Source of the DNA: Nonomuraea jiangxiensis
GTDB lineage: Bacteria; Actinomycetota; Actinomycetes; Streptosporangiales; Streptosporangiaceae
Length of the DNA: 64,000 nucleotides
Assembly: GCF_900099965.1 (NCBI RefSeq)
Contig: NZ_FNDJ01000002.1
Location: 248,001-312,000 of the forward strand
Reading direction: 5' to 3'
Part shown: in pieces, positions 25,431-33,070 of the stretch
How the letters are laid out: each line of letters begins with the position of its first letter
How positions within the stretch are numbered: position 1 is the first letter of the stretch
Position numbers and translations under genes: made by a program
The notes under the pieces: generated by a model
Told to the model about the DNA's origin: nothing
Seen by the model: only the letters and a program-made list of their open reading frames with translations
Databases searched by the model: none

Positions 25431-26774
25431 TCAGTACATCAGCGACGGTTCGAGCCGCTCGGGCGCGGGAGCGGGGTCCGGCTCCTCGGCGCCCTTGCGG
25501 ACGTGCCTGGCCAGCAGTACGGCCTCGGCCACCGCGAGACCGCCGTACAGGAGCGTGAAGATCGTCAGCGAGGTGGCCACCTCGGCCAGGCTCACGCCGG
25601 GCGACACGCTGGAGGCCGTGAGCAGTTCGCCCGCGACCGTCCACGGCTGGCGGCCGATCTCGCTCAGCAGCCAGCCCGCGATCACCGCGACCAGGGGGAG
25701 CGGCAGCGCGAGCAGCAGCGCCCGCGACAGCGGCACCGGGAACGGCCGCCGGCGCCTGGTCAGCCAGAGCCCGAGGAGCGACAGGCCCACCGTGGCCATC
25801 CCGAACCCGATCATCACCCGGAACGACCAGAACACCACGGTCTGGTTCGGCCGGTAGTCGCCGGGACCGAACTGCTGCTCGAAGCGCTTTTGCAGGTCCT
25901 CGGTGCCCTGGACGACGGCCTTGGGGTCGTGGGTGGACAGGAAGCTGAGCACGCCGGGGATCTCGATGCCGGGGGCCACGGAGAACGGGGCGCTCGCGGT
26001 GTCGTGTTCCAGCCCCTCGGCGGCGGCCAGCTTCATGGGCTGCTGCTCGTACATCAGCCGGGCGGAGGTGTCACCGGTGCCCGCGACGACGACCCCCGCG
26101 ATGGCCGTCATGACCAGTGCGGCCCGGGCGGCGCTGCGCCACATGGGCGCGCGCGTCCTGATCATCCAGTAGCCGCACACCGCCAGCACGAAGCCGCCCG
26201 CCACGATGAACGCCGCCCCGATCACGTGCGGGACCTGGGCGAGCGCCGTCGAGTTGGTGAGTACGGCCCACAGATCGGTCATCCTGGCCTTGCCGTCGAC
26301 CACCTCGTAGCCGACCGGGTGCTTCATCCAGGCGTTGGCCGCGAGGATGAAGTAGGCCGACAAATTGGACCCGATGGCGGCCGCCCAGATGCACGCCAGG
26401 TGCACCCGCTTCGGCAGCCGCTCCCAGCCGAAGATCCACAGTCCCAGGAACGTGGACTCCATGAAGAAGGCCAGCAACGCCTCCATCGCCAGCGGCGCGC
26501 CGAAGACGTCGCCGACGAAGGTGGAGTATTCACTCCAGTTCATCCCGAACTGGAACTCCTGCACGATGCCGGTGACCACGCCCATGGCGAAGTTGATCAG
26601 GAACAGCTTCCCGAAGAACTTCGTGAGCTTCAGGTAGTGCTCTTTCCCCGTGCGGTGCCAGGCCGTCTGGAGGCCCGCCACGAAGATTCCCAGACCGATG
26701 GTCAGGGGCACGAACAGGAAGTGGTAGACGGTGGTGACCCCGAACTGCCACCGTGCCAGGTCCAGTGCGTCCAT
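25431..26774 (-). CDS. cydA: cytochrome bd ubiquinol oxidase subunit I
   Basis: 447 residues beginning MDALDLARWQFGVTTVYHF, where His18 is the expected high-spin haem ligand. Further hallmarks are GVVTGIVQEFQFGMNWSEY, APLAMEALLAFFMESTFLG with haem-region glutamates, and the GRW-free short quinol loop typical of actinobacterial CydA. ATG 26774 is the natural start; open sequence upstream is AT-richer promoter DNA. It forms an operon with cydB and is preceded at 26806-26851 by three tandem palindromes that probably govern its transcription. Confidence 0.96.
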   Translation of the reverse strand: MDALDLARWQFGVTTVYHFLFVPLTIGLGIFVAGLQTAWHRTGKEHYLKLTKFFGKLFLINFAMGVVTGIVQEFQFGMNWSEYSTFVGDVFGAPLAMEALLAFFMESTFLGLWIFGWERLPKRVHLACIWAAAIGSNLSAYFILAANAWMKHPVGYEVVDGKARMTDLWAVLTNSTALAQVPHVIGAAFIVAGGFVLAVCGYWMIRTRAPMWRSAARAALVMTAIAGVVVAGTGDTSARLMYEQQPMKLAAAEGLEHDTASAPFSVAPGIEIPGVLSFLSTHDPKAVVQGTEDLQKRFEQQFGPGDYRPNQTVVFWSFRVMIGFGMATVGLSLLGLWLTRRRRPFPVPLSRALLLALPLPLVAVIAGWLLSEIGRQPWTVAGELLTASSVSPGVSLAEVATSLTIFTLLYGGLAVAEAVLLARHVRKGAEEPDPAPAPERLEPSLMY

Positions 26775-26800
26775 CTCTTCCCGTCCCACTCCTTCGAGCT

Positions 26801-26856
26801 TTGCTCTACACGTTGTAGTACATCTACTTGCAGTAGTACTACAAGCTGTAGAGCAA
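26801..26856. promoter_or_regulatory. three tandem 13-bp palindromes upstream of cydA, within a 56-bp dyad
   Basis: CTACACGTTGTAG (26806-26818), CTACTTGCAGTAG (26824-26836) and CTACAAGCTGTAG (26839-26851) share CTACW-N3-WGTAG. The set sits in a larger dyad with arms TTGCTCTACA (26801-26810) and TGTAGAGCAA (26847-26856), and TTGTAGTAC (26813) facing GTACTACAA (26836). It is 27-82 bp upstream of the cydA ATG and just before the divergent CoxG-like gene. TACA-N3-TGTA is reminiscent of BlaI/MecI/CopY-type operators; the binding protein is not in the window (inference). Confidence 0.75.
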
Positions 26857-26937
26857 TGCGCTGCGACCTTCGTCACATCCCGGTTCTGGCAGGTGTTGCC
26901 CTTATCCGGACGGGCGGGGATGCCTAGAGTGACGACC

Positions 26938-27678
26938 ATGAAAGTGGCCGGCAGTGCCGTGATCGGCGTTCAGAGGGATCGGGTGTGGGCGGCGCTCCAG
27001 GACCCGGCGGTGCTCGTCCGCAGCATTCCGGGCTGCGAGCGGCTGGAGGAGGCGGGGCCTGACACGTACCGGATGACCGTCACCGCGGGGGTGGCGTCCG
27101 TCAAGGGCGTCTATCAGGGGGAGGTCGCGCTGGCCGACCCGCTGGCCCCGGAGAGCTTCACGCTCAAGGCACGCGGGCAGGGCGCGCCGGGGACGGTGGA
27201 CGCCACCGTCCTGGTACGGCTGAGCGAGACCGACGGCGGCACCCGGGTGGACTACGACGCCGAGGCGGTGATCGGCGGGATGATCGGCGGGGTCGGGCAG
27301 CGCATGCTGGCCTCGGTGGCCAAGCGGACGGCGGCCGAGTTCTTCACCGCCGTCGAGGAATGCCTGCGGACGGCCGGCGCCGAGCAGCTCGCCATGGCCA
27401 CCGCCGGCGCCGGGTATCCGGGGATGGCCATCGCCGGCGGAGACGGCGCCGGGATCGTGGAGGCGGGCCGCCGGCAGGCCGTGCCGGCGCCCGAGGGGTT
27501 CGCGGCGGGCGCGGGCGCGGTGGGCCGGGGCGCCGTCTACGAGCGTCCTCCCAGGCGGCACACCGAGGCGCGGCCGTGGGTGATGCTGGCGTCGTTCGGC
27601 ATGGGAGCGGGGATCGCGCTCGCCGGGGTCGCGGTGGGCTGGCTCCTCGGGCGCGGCACCCGCCGCCCGCGCTCCTGA
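26938..27678 (+). CDS. CoxG-like SRPBCC protein with C-terminal membrane anchor
   Basis: 246 residues. The first 150 are a CO-dehydrogenase subunit G (CoxG) SRPBCC domain: VAGSAVIGVQRDRVWAALQD, VLVRSIPGCERLEE, KGVYQGEVAL and GMIGGVGQRMLASVAKRT. A linker and one membrane helix (VMLASFGMGAGIALAGVAVG) with a basic tail follow. CoxG-type proteins bind quinones or help anchor Mo-hydroxylases to the membrane. The nearest Mo-hydroxylase is 4 kb away, with cydAB between, so a link to quinone transfer is attractive but unproven. It is divergent from cydA and shares its promoter region. Confidence 0.85.
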   Translation: MKVAGSAVIGVQRDRVWAALQDPAVLVRSIPGCERLEEAGPDTYRMTVTAGVASVKGVYQGEVALADPLAPESFTLKARGQGAPGTVDATVLVRLSETDGGTRVDYDAEAVIGGMIGGVGQRMLASVAKRTAAEFFTAVEECLRTAGAEQLAMATAGAGYPGMAIAGGDGAGIVEAGRRQAVPAPEGFAAGAGAVGRGAVYERPPRRHTEARPWVMLASFGMGAGIALAGVAVGWLLGRGTRRPRS

Positions 27679-27844
27679 CACCGCGCCACCCCCCGAACCG
27701 CGCCCGGGCCGTGGCACCTCGTGTGTCGCTTGTGGCGTGGGTGATGTCAAGGCGGCCTGAGCGGCGCATATCGGGTGATGGACGCGATTCTGGGAGCCGG
27801 TCGGGGCCCTCGCGGAAAAGGATCTCCCGGCGTAGCGTGGCGGT

Positions 27845-28741
27845 ATGCGGCAGGCACACGCTGAAGACGCCCGGACCGAAGCCAGGCGAGTCGTACGCAA
27901 CCTGCTCGGTGAGGAGCGGCCGACCTCCGAGGCGCTGATCGGTGGCGCGCGCCCGGTGCTCGGGGACGAGCGGACCGACCGCAGTCTCGGGCTCGCGCTG
28001 GGGGCCTCGCTCACCAGGCGGTCGGCCGAACTGGCCGCCATCGCGGCCCTGCTGGTCGGGACCCGCGAGCTCGGCGCCGAGTGGTGGACCCGTTCCAGGG
28101 GCGGCAAGTTGCCGCCGCCCGACGAGGTCCTGCGCACGGCCGTCGCCATCGAGCCGTGGACGGATCTCACGGCGCTGGAGATGCTGGCCGCCTGGGTCTC
28201 CGACGACGCCGCCGACCAGATGTGGGGACAGCCGGTCGCCCAGGTCGATCTCAACTCCTGGCAGGCCGAGGACCGGTTCGACCTGCCCGCGGGGGTGAAG
28301 CCGGGGCAGCGGCTCGTGGTGCACTTCGACGCCGGCGGTCGGCTCGACGCCGTCGTCACCCGGCGGCCCGACGAGGACCTCGGGTCCAACCTCGACTTCC
28401 ACTCCTTGCGCTACTCGCGCCCCGCCGAGGCCCTGTGGAGCTGGGGGGTGGCGGCCGGGCTGGGGCCGCACCGGCTGCCAGGGGAGGACCCCGATCCCTA
28501 CGCGCGGCAGGTTCCGTCCGCCGCCGGCGACGTCCTGCGGGCGTGGGCGATGCGGCACGGTGCCACGCTGGAGCAGCTCGGTGAGCGGTGGGAGACCGTG
28601 GGCGACGTCGTGGCCGCCATCGAACGGGTGGACTGGATGTGGCGGAGCGGGGAGTGGTTCGGGTGGTGGCGCGGAGCCTCCGCCCTGGTGGACGACTCCG
28701 GCTACCTCCCTGACCGGCTGGAGGAGCTCGCCGCCGGATAG
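27845..28741 (+). CDS. hypothetical protein
   Basis: 298 residues with no domain I recognise. It is soluble, acidic and tryptophan-rich (EWWTRSRGGKLPPPDEV, WMWRSGEWFGWWRG), with a helical N-terminal half. Codon usage and GC match the surroundings, so it looks like a resident gene. It lies 166 nt after the CoxG-like gene and 65 nt before the DsbA-type gene, all on the plus strand. The 27679-27844 spacer shows no evident structure. Confidence 0.6.
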   Translation: MRQAHAEDARTEARRVVRNLLGEERPTSEALIGGARPVLGDERTDRSLGLALGASLTRRSAELAAIAALLVGTRELGAEWWTRSRGGKLPPPDEVLRTAVAIEPWTDLTALEMLAAWVSDDAADQMWGQPVAQVDLNSWQAEDRFDLPAGVKPGQRLVVHFDAGGRLDAVVTRRPDEDLGSNLDFHSLRYSRPAEALWSWGVAAGLGPHRLPGEDPDPYARQVPSAAGDVLRAWAMRHGATLEQLGERWETVGDVVAAIERVDWMWRSGEWFGWWRGASALVDDSGYLPDRLEELAAG

Positions 28742-28806
28742 CGGCGCGGGCGGGTTCGCGCCCCGGGAGCGGAATCAGGTTCGGCCGCGGGTGGTTGTGC
28801 CTGACC

Positions 28807-29475
28807 GTGAAGGTGGAGATTTTCTCTGATGTCGTGTGCCCCTGGTGCTATATCGGGCACGTCAGGTTCGGCCGGGCGGCCGAGCGGTTCCGGGCCAAGG
28901 GCGGTGTCATCGACGTGACGATGCGGCCGTTCCAGCTCGACCCCGACGCCCCTCAGCAGGGGGAGCCGGTGATCCCGGCCCTGGAGCGGAAGTTCGGCCA
29001 GAACGCCCGCCAGATGACGCGGCGGGTCATCGACACCGCCACCGACGAGGGCCTGGAGATGCACTACGACAGGGCCCTGAGCGCCAACACGTTCGAGGCG
29101 CACCGGCTGATCGAGGTCGCCGGACGGCAGGGCCACGGCCAGGAGATGGCCGAGCGGCTGTTCAGGGCCCACTTCAGCGACGGGCTCGACGTGGGCGACG
29201 CCGGCGTCCTGCGCGGGCTCGCCGGGGAGGTCGGCGTCGAGGACGGCGGCCAGGGGGCCGAGGAGGTGCGCGAGCAGCTCGGCCGGGCCCGGGCGCTCGG
29301 GATCAGCGGGGTGCCGCTGTTCCTGTTCGAGGGCAAGTACGCGGTGTCCGGGGCCCAGCCGGAGGACACGTTCGCGGCGGCCATCGACGAGGTGGCGGAG
29401 CGCACCGGGCAGACGCCGATCACTCAGCTCGCCGCTCCCGTCGACGGGTGTGACGACGGATACTGCGCCGTCTGA
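28807..29475 (+). CDS. DsbA family oxidoreductase, FrnE-like
   Basis: About 222 residues. The thioredoxin-fold start KVEIFSDVVCPWCYIG carries the CPWC redox site, and RPFQLDPDAP and SANTFEAHRLI are typical of the FrnE branch of DsbA-like cytoplasmic oxidoreductases. The C terminus ends CDDGYC, a C-x4-C pair like the second redox motif described in D. radiodurans FrnE. The start is taken at GTG 28807 (VKVEIF) because family members start there. A MarR regulator follows by 20 nt and is probably co-transcribed. A role in thiol stress is likely. Confidence 0.9.
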   Translation: MKVEIFSDVVCPWCYIGHVRFGRAAERFRAKGGVIDVTMRPFQLDPDAPQQGEPVIPALERKFGQNARQMTRRVIDTATDEGLEMHYDRALSANTFEAHRLIEVAGRQGHGQEMAERLFRAHFSDGLDVGDAGVLRGLAGEVGVEDGGQGAEEVREQLGRARALGISGVPLFLFEGKYAVSGAQPEDTFAAAIDEVAERTGQTPITQLAAPVDGCDDGYCAV

Positions 29476-29495
29476 ACGGGTGGGAGAATCGTGAC

Positions 29496-29900
29496 GTGTC
29501 GAGTCGTCGCCTTGGTTACCTGCTCAAGCACGCCAACCTGCGCCTCGCGGGGCTGACGGGGCCGGCGCTGGAGCCGTACGGGATCGACGGGCGCGAGTTC
29601 GCGGTGCTGACGGTGCTGGGCGGGCCCGGGCCGCTGTCGCAGCTGGCGGTGGCCCAGCGGCTGGGGATCGACCGGACGACGATGGTGGCCCTGCTCGACG
29701 CGCTCGAAGGCAAGCGGCTGGTGGCGCGCCGCCCGCACCCCGACGACCGGCGTAAAAACGTGGTCGAGCTGACCGAACGCGGCCGGGACACCCTGGAAGG
29801 GGCCACGCGGGTCGTGGACGAGGCCGAGCGGGCCTTCCTGTCCTCGTTGCCGGAGGGTGACGCGCGGCGCCTCAGGGAGCTTCTGGAGCGCGTGGTGTGA
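29496..29900 (+). CDS. MarR family transcriptional regulator
   Basis: 134 residues, GTG start 20 nt after the FrnE-like gene. The winged helix is clear: LSQLAVAQRLGIDRTTMVALLDALEGKRLV followed by the wing RRPHPDDRRKNVVELT. It has no cysteine, so it is not a thiol-switch MarR of the OhrR type. It likely regulates its own operon in response to a small ligand (inference). It converges with tdk with 16 nt between stops. Confidence 0.9.
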   Translation: MSSRRLGYLLKHANLRLAGLTGPALEPYGIDGREFAVLTVLGGPGPLSQLAVAQRLGIDRTTMVALLDALEGKRLVARRPHPDDRRKNVVELTERGRDTLEGATRVVDEAERAFLSSLPEGDARRLRELLERVV

Positions 29901-29916
29901 GGGCGCGGGCGGGCGT

Positions 29917-30615
29917 CTACTCCGGGGAGGGGTCGCCCGTGCCCTCGCCGAGCTCGCCGGAGCGGTGGTGGCGGCGGCAGAGGACCTGATAGCGCACGGG
30001 TGAGGCGTCGGTGTCGCCGATGACGACCCGCTCACCGGCGCGGACCAGCGCCCCGCCCACCACCCTGGCGTTGAGCTGCCCCGGCCGCCCGCACCAGCAC
30101 AGCACCTCGACCTGCAGCCGGGACACCTCGTCGGCCAGTTCGAACAGCCGCTGCGCCGCCGGGAACATCACCGACCTGAAGTCGGAGGCCAGTCCGAACG
30201 CGAACACGTCCACCCCGTGCTCGTCCACCAGGTCGGCGAGCTGCTCGATCTGCTCCACGGAGTAGAAGCAGGCTTCGTCGCAGATCAGGTAGTCGATGCG
30301 GTCGTAGGCCGTCACCAGCCGTACGAGATCCAGCCCGTCGTCCACCTCGATGGCCTCCAGCCCGAGCCCGATCCGGCTGGTGATCTTGGGGCCGCCCGAG
30401 CGATCGTGCTTGGTGAGCAGCAGTCCGCGCCGTCCCTGACGCCGGTGGTTGTAGTTCATCTGGAGCGCCAGCGTGGACTTCCCGCAGTCCATGGGGCCGA
30501 AGTAGAACTTCAGTACGGCATCCCTGGATCCAGAGGGCACCGGCGACAAGGCAGACGAATGGGTCACGGGATGCCAGCTTAGCGGCTTGGCTTGTTCCAT
30601 GACCTCGTGGGACAT
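29917..30615 (-). CDS. tdk: thymidine kinase
   Basis: 232 residues if started at 30615; ATG 30600 is equally possible, and both starts have a purine run only 2 nt away. Type II TK features: P-loop GPMDCGKST, DYLICDEACFYSVEQ, FGLASDFRSVMFPAA, and zinc cysteines in EVLCWCGRPG plus a late CRRHH. It phosphorylates thymidine (and deoxyuridine) for pyrimidine salvage. The 30-residue leader before VLKFYFGPM is longer than usual for TK. It is divergent from a small membrane protein gene with only about 28-43 bp between starts. Confidence 0.93.
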   Translation of the reverse strand: MSHEVMEQAKPLSWHPVTHSSALSPVPSGSRDAVLKFYFGPMDCGKSTLALQMNYNHRRQGRRGLLLTKHDRSGGPKITSRIGLGLEAIEVDDGLDLVRLVTAYDRIDYLICDEACFYSVEQIEQLADLVDEHGVDVFAFGLASDFRSVMFPAAQRLFELADEVSRLQVEVLCWCGRPGQLNARVVGGALVRAGERVVIGDTDASPVRYQVLCRRHHRSGELGEGTGDPSPE

Positions 30616-30643
30616 TTCTCCCCTGGAGTTTCAGGAGGAATCT

Positions 30644-31063
30644 GTGGTCACCGACAAACCGCCATCCCCGCCGCCGTTCCCACCGCCGTCCCCGCCGCCG
30701 TCCCCGCCATCCGCGCTCGACATGATGATGACGCAGGACGACCTCACGGCCGCCCAGGCCGAGGCCACCCGCTGGCGGTACGGCTTCCTGGTCGTGGTGA
30801 CGGGCATCGTCGCGACGCTGATCGCCTTCGGCGCGGCCGTGTTCGCCACCGGGGAGCTCGCCGCGCTGTTCGCGGGAGTGGCCGGCGTGATCGGCACCAT
30901 CATCGGGGCCTACTTCGGCGTGCAGGCCGGGCAGTCGGGGAAGGCCAGGGTCGAGGCCGAGCTGGCCAGGGCCCAGGAGATGGTGGTACGGCTGGCGGCC
31001 TACGTCGGCACTGAGAACGCGCCCCGAGTCATCGACGAAGTGCTCGGCCGTCGCCGAAGCTGA
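30644..31063 (+). CDS. small membrane protein with proline-rich N terminus
   Basis: 139 residues; GTG 30644 has a strong AGGAGGAA ribosome site. The N terminus is a Pro-rich repeat (PPSPPPFPPPSPPPSPP), followed by two membrane helices (GFLVVVTGIVATLIAFGAAV and a glycine-rich IIGAYFGVQAG hairpin) and a cytoplasmic-looking helical tail AELARAQEMVVRLAAYVG. No family recognised. It lies 6 nt upstream of the hydantoinase A gene and could be its operon leader. Confidence 0.7.
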   Translation: MVTDKPPSPPPFPPPSPPPSPPSALDMMMTQDDLTAAQAEATRWRYGFLVVVTGIVATLIAFGAAVFATGELAALFAGVAGVIGTIIGAYFGVQAGQSGKARVEAELARAQEMVVRLAAYVGTENAPRVIDEVLGRRRS

Positions 31064-31069
31064 GGAGTC

Positions 31070-33070
31070 ATGCGTAGCGTCCGTATCGGTGTGGACACCG
31101 GAGGCACGTTCACCGACGTCGTGGCGGTGGACGAAGAGACCGGTGAGATCCTCACCACCAAGACCCCCTCGACCCCTGCGAACCCGGCGGACGGGTTCGT
31201 CGCGGGCATCGAGAAGCTGGGCGGGCTCGACGTGAGCTCGATCGTCCACGGCACCACGGTGGCCACGAACCAGCTGCTGGAAGACCGGATCGAGAACCTC
31301 GGCTTCATCACGACCGAGGGATTCGAGTTCGTCCTGGAGATCGCCAGGCAGAGCGTGCCCGACGGGTACGGCAACTCCTACTTCTGGGTGAAACCGCCCA
31401 GGATCGTCCCCGTGCACCTGGTCAAGACCGTCGGCGGGCGGCTCGACCACACGGGCGCGGAGGTGTGGCCGTTCTCGGACGAGCAGGCCGCCGAGGTCGC
31501 CCGCTGGTTCAAGAGCAAGGGCGTCACCGCGATCGGGGTCTGCTTCCTGCACTCCTACGCCAACCCTGAGCACGAGCGCCGCATGCGTGAGATCCTCTGG
31601 CGCGAGCACCCGGAGGCGGTGATCTCGCTGTCGAGCGACGTCCTGCGCGAATACCGCGAGTACGAGCGCTCGGTCACCACCCTGGTCGACGCCGCCGTCA
31701 AGCCGGCCATGCGCGGCTACATCGCGAGCCTGTCCAACCGGCTCGGCATGCCGTTCTCCGTGATGAAGTCGAACGGCGGCGTCCTGTCCGCCCGCGAGGT
31801 CGTCAACCAGCCGATCACCACCGTCCTGTCGGGCCCGGCGGCCGGGGCGCTCGGCGCGGCGCTCATCGCCTCCACGGCGGGGCACGAGTCGGTGATCACG
31901 CTGGACGGCGGCGGCACCTCGACCGACGTGGCCGTGGTGGTCGACGGCGAGCCCTCGGTCACCACGGAGGGGGCCGTCGGCCGCTACCCGTGCAAGATCC
32001 CGATGATCGACATCATCACCGTGGGCGCGGGCGGCGGCTCGATCGCGTGGATCTCCCCGGAGGGCACGCTCAAGGTGGGGCCCAGGTCCGCCGGGGCCGA
32101 CCCCGGCCCGCTCTGCTACGGCAGGGGCGGGACCGAGGTGACGGTGACGGACGCGCACGTGTTCCTCGGCCGGATCCCGCCGCACCTGCTCGGCGGGGAG
32201 ATCCGGCTGGACGCCGACGCCGCCCGCGGCGGCATCCAGGCGCTGGCGGACAAGCTCGGCCTCACGCCCGAGCGCACGGCGACCGGCATCCTGGAGATCA
32301 GCGCGTTCAACCAGAGCAACGCGATCAGGCAGCTCACCGTCAAGCGCGGGCTGGACGTGCGGGACTTCCCGCTGGTGACGTTCGGCGGGTCGGGGCCGCT
32401 GCTGGCGTGCCGGCTGATCGACATCCTCGGCCTGCCGGCCGTCGTCGTGCCGCGCGACCCGGGCAACGTCTCGGCGTTCGGGCTGCTCACGGTGGACGTC
32501 AAGAACGACTACGTCCGTACGTACGTCACCCGCGACCTCTCCCTGGGCAGGGCCGCCGAGATCTTCCACGACCTGGAGCATCAGGCGGGCGAGGCGCTGG
32601 ACCGGGAGGGCTTCGACGACCCGGTCTACCTGCGCAGCGCCGACCTGCGCTACAACGGCCAGGCGTACGAGGTCCGCGTCACCGCCCCGGCCGGCGAGAT
32701 CGACGAGGACTGGAAGGCCACCGTGGTCGAGCGCTTCCACCAGGCCCACGAGAAGCTGTACGGGTACGCCTACCGGGACGACCCCCGGCACGGCGTCGAA
32801 TGGGTCAACCTGCGCGTGTCCGGCGTCGGGCCGATCAACCGGCCGGCCATCCGCCGCCTAGAGAAGCCCGGCGAGGGGGCCACGTCGGTCCGGAGCGTGC
32901 ACTTCGACGAGACCCGCGACACGCCGATCCACCAGCGTGCCGCACTCGGCCCCGGCGCCGTGGTGAGCGGGCCGGCGGTGATCGAGGAGTACGGCTCCAC
33001 GATCCCGGTGCACCCCGGTTTCACCGCGAAAGTCGACGAATACGGAAATGTGGAGATAAGGCGTGATTGA
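31070..33070 (+). CDS. hyuA: hydantoinase/oxoprolinase family protein, subunit A
   Basis: 666 residues, ATG with GAGGAG upstream. The ASKHA-type N terminus RIGVDTGGTFTDVVAV and later SIVHGTTVATNQLLEDR, VLSGPAAGALGAALIAS and LDGGGTSTDVAVV place it in the HyuA/5-oxoprolinase/acetone carboxylase family. Subunit A binds and hydrolyses ATP to open a cyclic amide such as N-methylhydantoin or 5-oxoproline. It overlaps subunit B by 8 nt. Exact substrate cannot be told; hydantoins, oxoproline or carboxylation substrates are all possible. Confidence 0.9.
   Translation: MRSVRIGVDTGGTFTDVVAVDEETGEILTTKTPSTPANPADGFVAGIEKLGGLDVSSIVHGTTVATNQLLEDRIENLGFITTEGFEFVLEIARQSVPDGYGNSYFWVKPPRIVPVHLVKTVGGRLDHTGAEVWPFSDEQAAEVARWFKSKGVTAIGVCFLHSYANPEHERRMREILWREHPEAVISLSSDVLREYREYERSVTTLVDAAVKPAMRGYIASLSNRLGMPFSVMKSNGGVLSAREVVNQPITTVLSGPAAGALGAALIASTAGHESVITLDGGGTSTDVAVVVDGEPSVTTEGAVGRYPCKIPMIDIITVGAGGGSIAWISPEGTLKVGPRSAGADPGPLCYGRGGTEVTVTDAHVFLGRIPPHLLGGEIRLDADAARGGIQALADKLGLTPERTATGILEISAFNQSNAIRQLTVKRGLDVRDFPLVTFGGSGPLLACRLIDILGLPAVVVPRDPGNVSAFGLLTVDVKNDYVRTYVTRDLSLGRAAEIFHDLEHQAGEALDREGFDDPVYLRSADLRYNGQAYEVRVTAPAGEIDEDWKATVVERFHQAHEKLYGYAYRDDPRHGVEWVNLRVSGVGPINRPAIRRLEKPGEGATSVRSVHFDETRDTPIHQRAALGPGAVVSGPAVIEEYGSTIPVHPGFTAKVDEYGNVEIRRD

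Noticed and set aside
26775..26937. Rex operator upstream of cydA
   Set aside because: No TTGTGAA-N4-TTCACAA-like sequence; the dyads have the CTACW-N3-WGTAG form.
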